Assembly: GCA_030634585.1 (NCBI GenBank)
Contig: DAOWAM010000017.1
Location: forward strand, 1-9,609
From: a bacterium
GTDB lineage: Bacteria > Patescibacteriota > Patescibacteriia > UBA2591 > DAOWAM01
Direction of reading: 5' to 3'
Length of the DNA: 9,609 nucleotides
The position numbers and the translations under genes are program-made. The notes below the pieces were generated by a model, which saw nothing but the letters and a program-made list of their open reading frames with translations, was not told the origin of the DNA and searched no databases. Below are positions 5,741 through 9,609 of the stretch, in pieces (positions within the stretch are counted from its first letter, which is position 1; each line of letters opens with the position of its first letter).

Positions 5741-6463
5741 CTATTCTTTTCCTTTGCCCGCTAAGTCGGGCTTCTTTTGATCTTTTTCTTTTCCCTCGCC
5801 CGCCATAGCCTTGGTAGAGACGGGTTTATCTTCTTTTCCTTCTTTGTTTTCTCCTTCTGTCGATTGTTCTTCTTCTAAAGTTTCTTCGACTGTTTTTACT
5901 TCTTCAGCACGTGGTTCTTTCACTAAAACAACTGCTTCTACTAAATCATTAATTATTTCGATGGTTGACGGAATTATTAAATCTTTAATTCTAATTTTAT
6001 CGTTAAAATCCTTTAAATTAGATAAATCAACCTCTAGCTCATTGATTAAATTAACTGGTAGACATTTAATTTCTAATGATTCTAAATTAGTTACCAAAAT
6101 ACCGCCCTTTTCTTTAACTACTGGAGCTTCATTAATAAACTTTAGTGTAACCTCAGTAGTAATTTTTTCTCCACTTTTTACCTGATAAAAATCAATATGG
6201 TTTATTTCGTTGGTACGTGGATCGTTTTGTACATCGCGAACCAGTGCCTTAATTGGTTTTTGGCGATCAATTATTAAGTCAATTAATCCACTCTCACCTA
6301 CTTGTTGATAAATCTTTTCAAACTCATATAGTGAAACGGTAATTGATTGTGCTTTAATCCCATGTCCATAAATCACTCCGGGAATAATTCTGCGTAATCT
6401 TAATTTATTTGTTTTACGACCAAATAATTTTCTTGATTTAATTATCAATTTAGGAAATTCCAT
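5741..6463 (-). CDS. rplY: 50S ribosomal protein L25, CTC/TL5 type
   Basis: L25 binds 5S rRNA in the large subunit. The N-terminal 5S-binding domain (about 1-95) shows RKLFGRKTNKLR, IPGVIYG (27-33) and DPRTNEINHIDFYQV (about 81-95). A second beta domain (about 96-185) makes it the long CTC/TL5 type rather than the 94-residue E. coli form. The last 55 residues are a low-complexity Glu/Lys/Gly tail. The DNA for the final 25 codons is much richer in G+C than its surroundings and contains a small palindrome (5756-5771). The start lies 31 bases after the thioredoxin-like gene, without a Shine-Dalgarno. A TATAAT-like site at 6472-6477 (minus strand) has no good -35 partner, so it is probably read from upstream. 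DUF3048 follows four bases on. Confidence 0.95.
   Translation of the reverse strand: MEFPKLIIKSRKLFGRKTNKLRLRRIIPGVIYGHGIKAQSITVSLYEFEKIYQQVGESGLIDLIIDRQKPIKALVRDVQNDPRTNEINHIDFYQVKSGEKITTEVTLKFINEAPVVKEKGGILVTNLESLEIKCLPVNLINELEVDLSNLKDFNDKIRIKDLIIPSTIEIINDLVEAVVLVKEPRAEEVKTVEETLEEEQSTEGENKEGKEDKPVSTKAMAGEGKEKDQKKPDLAGKGKE
5756..5771. repeat. Small GC-rich palindrome in the rplY tail
   Basis: GCCCG (5756-5760) and CGGGC (5767-5771) pair around the loop CTAAGT, inside the codons for the C-terminal PDLAG of L25. The surrounding 75 bases (about 5750-5825) are roughly half G+C in an otherwise AT-rich window. On the plus strand it is followed by TTCTTTT, but no plus-strand gene ends here, so a terminator role is doubtful. 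Confidence 0.5.
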
Positions 6464-6494
6464 ATTTATTAATTATAATTTAAATATTTTTATA

Positions 6495-7499
6495 TTAACC
6501 ACAGTTACCAACTGACGCGTTAGTATCAGATAAAGTTTGCTGACATTCAACTGGCGGTTGATTAAATCCAGAACAAATTGCTTGTTTATAGCCCTCAGCA
6601 GTCCGTTCACCCTGATAATGTACGCCGTTAATTACTAAATCGGGTGAACCTTGCACGCCATATTTATTATTCAATAAAACTTGTTCTTCCAAAAGTTCTA
6701 CCGCTTCATTAATTTGACAAGTACTAATTTCCACCGTATCTATTTTCATTTTATTAGCTTCGGTTAACCAACATTGTTCGATATTACTCAAGGTACATTG
6801 TTCATCAATTTGTTTAATAAACTCCCAATATTGATCGGGATGTTTTTCCCAAAGACATAATTCACGCACATTTTGATTTAATTCGTTGATCCCGTGCATC
6901 GAACAATATTTTCCATCCGCCAAACAATAATCGGCTGAACCGCCCTCATAATTACCATAAATTACATACCTGGGCGTGATATTGGCCACTTTATTTAATA
7001 ATTCTTGTACATCGTACATTAATAGTTCCGCCTGATTGCCAAAAGAGCAAAAAGACATGACAAATAATTCTACGTCTGCTTTCTCTTGTTTGGGAATTTC
7101 TACTACAGGCACTGAAACTGGCACTTCTACTTGTTCCATTGATATTCCTTGTGGAAATAAAAATTGTCCATTGCGAGAAATATAAGAGATAAACTCTTCT
7201 TCTCCCAATTTCATTTTAAATTCGTAAGTTCCTAATTGCTTGTTAAATTTCTGATCAACTAAATTAATTTCTGTTCCTGGCTGAAGTATTTGACTTTTGA
7301 TAAAATCAATTGCTTGATTAGTTATTTGTTGAACTTTTGATTTCGACACAAAATAAAGCTTACCGCTAATACCCAAAATTAAACTGGCAATTAAAACCAT
7401 CATTAAAATAACGATGACTAATGATCGTTGATCAAAACGTCGGTGTTTATTTAACTGAGGAATTTTTTGTTGATCTATTTCTTTTTTTTCTTCTTCCAT
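6495..7499 (-). CDS. Membrane-anchored DsbA/GILT-like thioredoxin-fold protein with a CxxG site
   Basis: A cytoplasmic N-terminus (1-25) precedes one membrane helix (about 26-46). A small extracytoplasmic region follows (about 50-120, containing FISYISRNGQFLFPQGI), then a proline/valine linker (124-137) and a thioredoxin-fold domain from about 142. The active-site loop reads MSFCSFGNQAE, with Cys151 present and Gly154 where a CxxC enzyme has its second cysteine. Related archaeal and Patescibacterial proteins, as I recall them, often have CPxG. The cis-proline loop is YGVQGSPDLVING near the C-terminus, typical of DsbA-like folds. Nine further cysteines follow Cys151, suggesting structural disulfides outside the membrane. 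It may be a thiol isomerase or reductase, but the substrate is unknown. It probably starts from the promoter at 7535-7562 and is followed by rplY. Confidence 0.82.
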   Translation of the reverse strand: MEEEKKEIDQQKIPQLNKHRRFDQRSLVIVILMMVLIASLILGISGKLYFVSKSKVQQITNQAIDFIKSQILQPGTEINLVDQKFNKQLGTYEFKMKLGEEEFISYISRNGQFLFPQGISMEQVEVPVSVPVVEIPKQEKADVELFVMSFCSFGNQAELLMYDVQELLNKVANITPRYVIYGNYEGGSADYCLADGKYCSMHGINELNQNVRELCLWEKHPDQYWEFIKQIDEQCTLSNIEQCWLTEANKMKIDTVEISTCQINEAVELLEEQVLLNNKYGVQGSPDLVINGVHYQGERTAEGYKQAICSGFNQPPVECQQTLSDTNASVGNCG

Positions 7500-7534
7500 A
7501 ATATTTTATATTAATAATGACTAAGTATATATAT

Positions 7535-7562
7535 ATTATAATCCATTAAATAAAAAACGCAA
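7535..7562 (-). promoter_or_regulatory. Possible promoter of the thioredoxin-like gene, rplY and DUF3048
   Basis: On the minus strand TTGCGT (7557-7562) is followed by 16 bases and a perfect TATAAT (7535-7540). The -35 box matches only three of six consensus positions, and the region is AT-rich, so the -10 could be chance. Transcription would start near 7528, about 28 bases before the ATG at 7499. It lies in the 82-base gap after rlmE, the largest gap in the right-hand minus-strand block. Confidence 0.45.
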
Positions 7563-7581
7563 GCCTAATTCTCTTTCACGA

Positions 7582-8175
7582 TTATTTAACAAGCCCTTTA
7601 CTAATTAAATAAAATTCTTTACTCCCCTTTCTGATTGCTGTTGGCTTGAAACGTTTAGTAAAAGTAAAAATCTTTTTATTTTGTTCAACGAATTTGTTAC
7701 TATCCGTTCCCTCAAAAATTTTAACCACAAAGTTGCCTTTTGATCTAAGAACTATTTTGGCAATTGCCAACGCTTGTTTACTAAGAATAATTGACGCTTC
7801 AACATCAGCAAACTTAATCCCCGAAGTTGACGGAGCTAAATCAGAGACAACTACAGAAAATCTTTTCCGCCATTTTTCTAAATCAGCAGGTACTATTTTA
7901 TCGATGTCTTTTTTAATAAATAAAACATTATCCGGCAAAATAATATCAAGATCTCGTTGATCAATACCAATGACTTTCCCTCGTTTGCCCACCTTTTCTG
8001 ATAAATAAAGTAGCCAGGAACCAGGAGCACAACCTAAATCTAAAATCCAATCATCTCGATGAATCAACCGATACTTTTTATCTATTTCTGCTAATTTATA
8101 AACTGAACGCGCTGGATAACCAGCGTTTTTTGCTTTTTTAAAATAGAAATCTTGTTGTTTGTTTATTTTCTTCAT
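7582..8175 (-). CDS. rlmE: 23S rRNA 2'-O-ribose methyltransferase RlmE (FtsJ/RrmJ)
   Basis: RlmE methylates the 2'-hydroxyl of a uridine in the A-loop of 23S rRNA (U2552 in E. coli numbering) on the assembled 50S subunit. The SAM motif is DLGCAPGSW (46-54). The catalytic tetrad can be read as Lys27 (in ARSVYKL), Asp112 (in SDLAPSTSG), Lys152 (in VVKIFEG) and Glu187 (in KGSKEFYLI), all present. The 197 residues are near the usual 200-210. The ATG lies 12 bases after the proS stop without a Shine-Dalgarno, so it is probably cotranscribed with proS. After its TAA there is a T run on the minus strand but no stem, so transcription may continue into the next gene. Confidence 0.95.
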   Translation of the reverse strand: MKKINKQQDFYFKKAKNAGYPARSVYKLAEIDKKYRLIHRDDWILDLGCAPGSWLLYLSEKVGKRGKVIGIDQRDLDIILPDNVLFIKKDIDKIVPADLEKWRKRFSVVVSDLAPSTSGIKFADVEASIILSKQALAIAKIVLRSKGNFVVKIFEGTDSNKFVEQNKKIFTFTKRFKPTAIRKGSKEFYLISKGLVK

Positions 8176-8187
8176 TTCATGCTAATG

Positions 8188-9609
8188 CTAATATGATTGA
8201 GCAAATAACCATCTTTGATTAGTCGACTTTCCGCAATAAATACATTTGCCCATTTTATTTTTTTGATCGGCAGAAAGACAACGAGTACTAGCTTTTGTTT
8301 CTTTTTTAATTTTTTCTTCGCATTTAGAATTACCGCACCAATAAGCTGAAATAAAACCTCGCTTGTCGCTCATAATCTGTTTGAACTCTTGATACTTATC
8401 AACTTGATAAGTACGTTCTTTAAGAAATTTTCTACTTTGAATCAACAAATTATTTTGAATTTCTAATAAATTACTTTCTACCGTCTTTACTAAATCATTA
8501 ATTTTTATTTTTTGTTTGGCTTTATTATCTCGTCGTGCTAACGTTATTTCTTGCTGATCGATTTCCTTTTCCCCGATTTCAATTCTCAATGGTATGCCTT
8601 TTAATTCCCATTCATTGAATTTTCTACCAATACTCATTTGATCTCGCCAATCTGTTTTAATACGAATATTTTTATTTTTTAAATCTTGTTCAACTTGATA
8701 AACATATTTTTTCATTTTGTTTTGCAATTCATTATTTGATGAAGATAAAGCAGACTGTTGTTTAATGATTGGAATGATGACCACTTGAATTGGCGCAATA
8801 CGTGGTGGTAAAATTAAACCCTGATTATCTCCATGCGCCATAATTAAAGCGCCGATTGATCGACTACTTAAACCCCAAGAAGTTTGCCAAACAAACTTCA
8901 TTTTACCATCTTTATCTTGAAATTGGACATTAAATGGTCGTGCAAAGTTTTGTCCTAAATCATGCGCTGTACATCCTTGCAAAACTTTTCCATCTGGCAT
9001 TAACATTTCATAGGTAAAAGTATCGACTGCTCCAGGAAATTTTTCTCGTTCTGATTTCTTACCAACATAGCCATCGATGGCTAAATAATCTCGATAAAAA
9101 TTAACGTACATCTCTATTGCTCGTTTTACTTCTTGTTCTGCCTCCCGATGAGTAGCGTGACAAGTATGTCCTTCTTGCCATAAAAATTCACTAGTTCGTA
9201 AAAAAAGATAGGTTCGTTTTTCCCAACGAACAATATTACACCACTGATTAATTAATAATGGTAAATCTCGCCAAGAATGAATCCATTTAGCAAACATATA
9301 ATACATTATTGTTTCTGATGTTGGTCGAATAACTACTGGCTCAGCTAATTTCTTGCCTCCGCCAATTGTTACTACCGCTAATTCAGGAGAGAATCCTTTT
9401 ACATGTTCCTTTTCTTTTTTCAAAAATGACTCGGGAATAAAAAGAGGGAAATAAGCGTTATTTACTCCGGCTGATTTAATCATTTTATCCAGTTGTTGTT
9501 GAATATTTTCCCATAACGCATAACCATTTGGTCTAATTACCATACAACCTTTGACTGGCGAATAATCAGCCAATTCTGCTTTAAGGACAACGTCATTATA
9601 CCATTGAGA
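8188..9609 (-). CDS. proS: Prolyl-tRNA synthetase, archaeal/eukaryotic type (5' end outside window)
   Basis: This class II enzyme attaches proline to tRNA-Pro. The frame stays open to the window edge. The 12 codons upstream of a TTG at 9571-9573 read SQWYNDVVLKAE, conserved in this family before LADYSPVKG, so the TTG is not the start and only a few N-terminal residues are missing. Of the 473 visible residues, YFPLFIP (53-59) is in motif 1, RPTSET is at 95-100, and LRTSEFLWQEGHT (137-149) is motif 2. SWGLSSRSIGALIMAHGD is in motif 3, followed by the anticodon-binding domain. The C-terminal domain has a Cys4 zinc pattern (425, 430, 456, 459, plus an extra Cys444) and the family's terminal Tyr. 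The insertion domain of the common bacterial type is absent. Confidence 0.96.
   Translation of the reverse strand, partial: SQWYNDVVLKAELADYSPVKGCMVIRPNGYALWENIQQQLDKMIKSAGVNNAYFPLFIPESFLKKEKEHVKGFSPELAVVTIGGGKKLAEPVVIRPTSETIMYYMFAKWIHSWRDLPLLINQWCNIVRWEKRTYLFLRTSEFLWQEGHTCHATHREAEQEVKRAIEMYVNFYRDYLAIDGYVGKKSEREKFPGAVDTFTYEMLMPDGKVLQGCTAHDLGQNFARPFNVQFQDKDGKMKFVWQTSWGLSSRSIGALIMAHGDNQGLILPPRIAPIQVVIIPIIKQQSALSSSNNELQNKMKKYVYQVEQDLKNKNIRIKTDWRDQMSIGRKFNEWELKGIPLRIEIGEKEIDQQEITLARRDNKAKQKIKINDLVKTVESNLLEIQNNLLIQSRKFLKERTYQVDKYQEFKQIMSDKRGFISAYWCGNSKCEEKIKKETKASTRCLSADQKNKMGKCIYCGKSTNQRWLFAQSY

Noticed and set aside
5811..6185. 124-codon plus-strand frame inside rplY
   Set aside because: Its Ser/Thr-rich translation is the antisense of the Glu/Lys-rich L25 coding strand; rplY is certain.
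7540..7560. T-rich run after rlmE as an intrinsic terminator
   Set aside because: No stem-loop precedes the T run on the minus strand.
7646..7960. 104-codon plus-strand frame inside rlmE
   Set aside because: It is antisense to a gene with a complete catalytic tetrad and has no start signals.
8393..8413. Eight-base-pair palindrome TACTTATC/GATAAGTA in proS
   Set aside because: It falls in codons for a TYQVDKYQ stretch in an AT-rich gene, has no G-C-rich core and no regulatory context. It is likely chance.
9571..9573. TTG as the start codon of proS
   Set aside because: The 12 upstream codons read SQWYNDVVLKAE in frame, which are conserved family residues, so the gene continues past the window edge.

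Overview
The window is a low-G+C bacterial segment made almost entirely of translation genes. It most resembles a genome of the Candidate Phyla Radiation (Patescibacteria). This is inference from several traits together: a short EF-Ts of 191 residues, an archaeal/eukaryotic-type prolyl-tRNA synthetase, an L31 with a long lysine-rich tail, a membrane-anchored CxxG thioredoxin-fold protein, a YerB/DUF3048 protein, very tight gene packing and almost no Shine-Dalgarno sequences. TGA is used as a stop and Trp is TGG, so the standard bacterial code fits. I cannot place it more finely without a database search.

Layout. Minus strand, left end: a gene start running off the window (1-96, unidentified), then tsf (EF-Ts) and rpsB (S2), transcribed as rpsB-tsf from a near-perfect promoter at 1599-1627. 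Plus strand, centre: rpmE (L31), an AT-rich terminator, prfA (RF1), and prmC overlapping prfA. Next come 88 bases of back-to-back hairpins, a near-consensus promoter, and a small unidentified four-helix membrane protein (4194-4502) that ends in a bidirectional terminator. Minus strand, right end, in order of transcription: proS (5' end outside the window), rlmE, a membrane-anchored DsbA/GILT-like protein, rplY (L25/CTC), and a YerB/DUF3048 protein.

How the genes work together: S2, L25 and L31 are ribosomal proteins. EF-Ts recycles EF-Tu, ProRS charges tRNA-Pro, RlmE methylates 23S rRNA, RF1 ends translation, and PrmC methylates RF1 on its GGQ glutamine. prfA and prmC, enzyme substrate and modifying enzyme, overlap. 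The thioredoxin-like and DUF3048 proteins are envelope proteins that share the right-hand transcription unit.

The least ordinary part is 4037-4530. It holds five consecutive hairpins with a competing 11-bp pairing and an 18-nt imperfect direct repeat whose right copy supplies the -35 box (TTGACA) of the next gene. That gene has the only strong Shine-Dalgarno in the window, a TTG start and no recognisable family. I see no CRISPR array, tRNA, rRNA, transposase or defence gene. There is no stretch of more than 300 bases without a gene.
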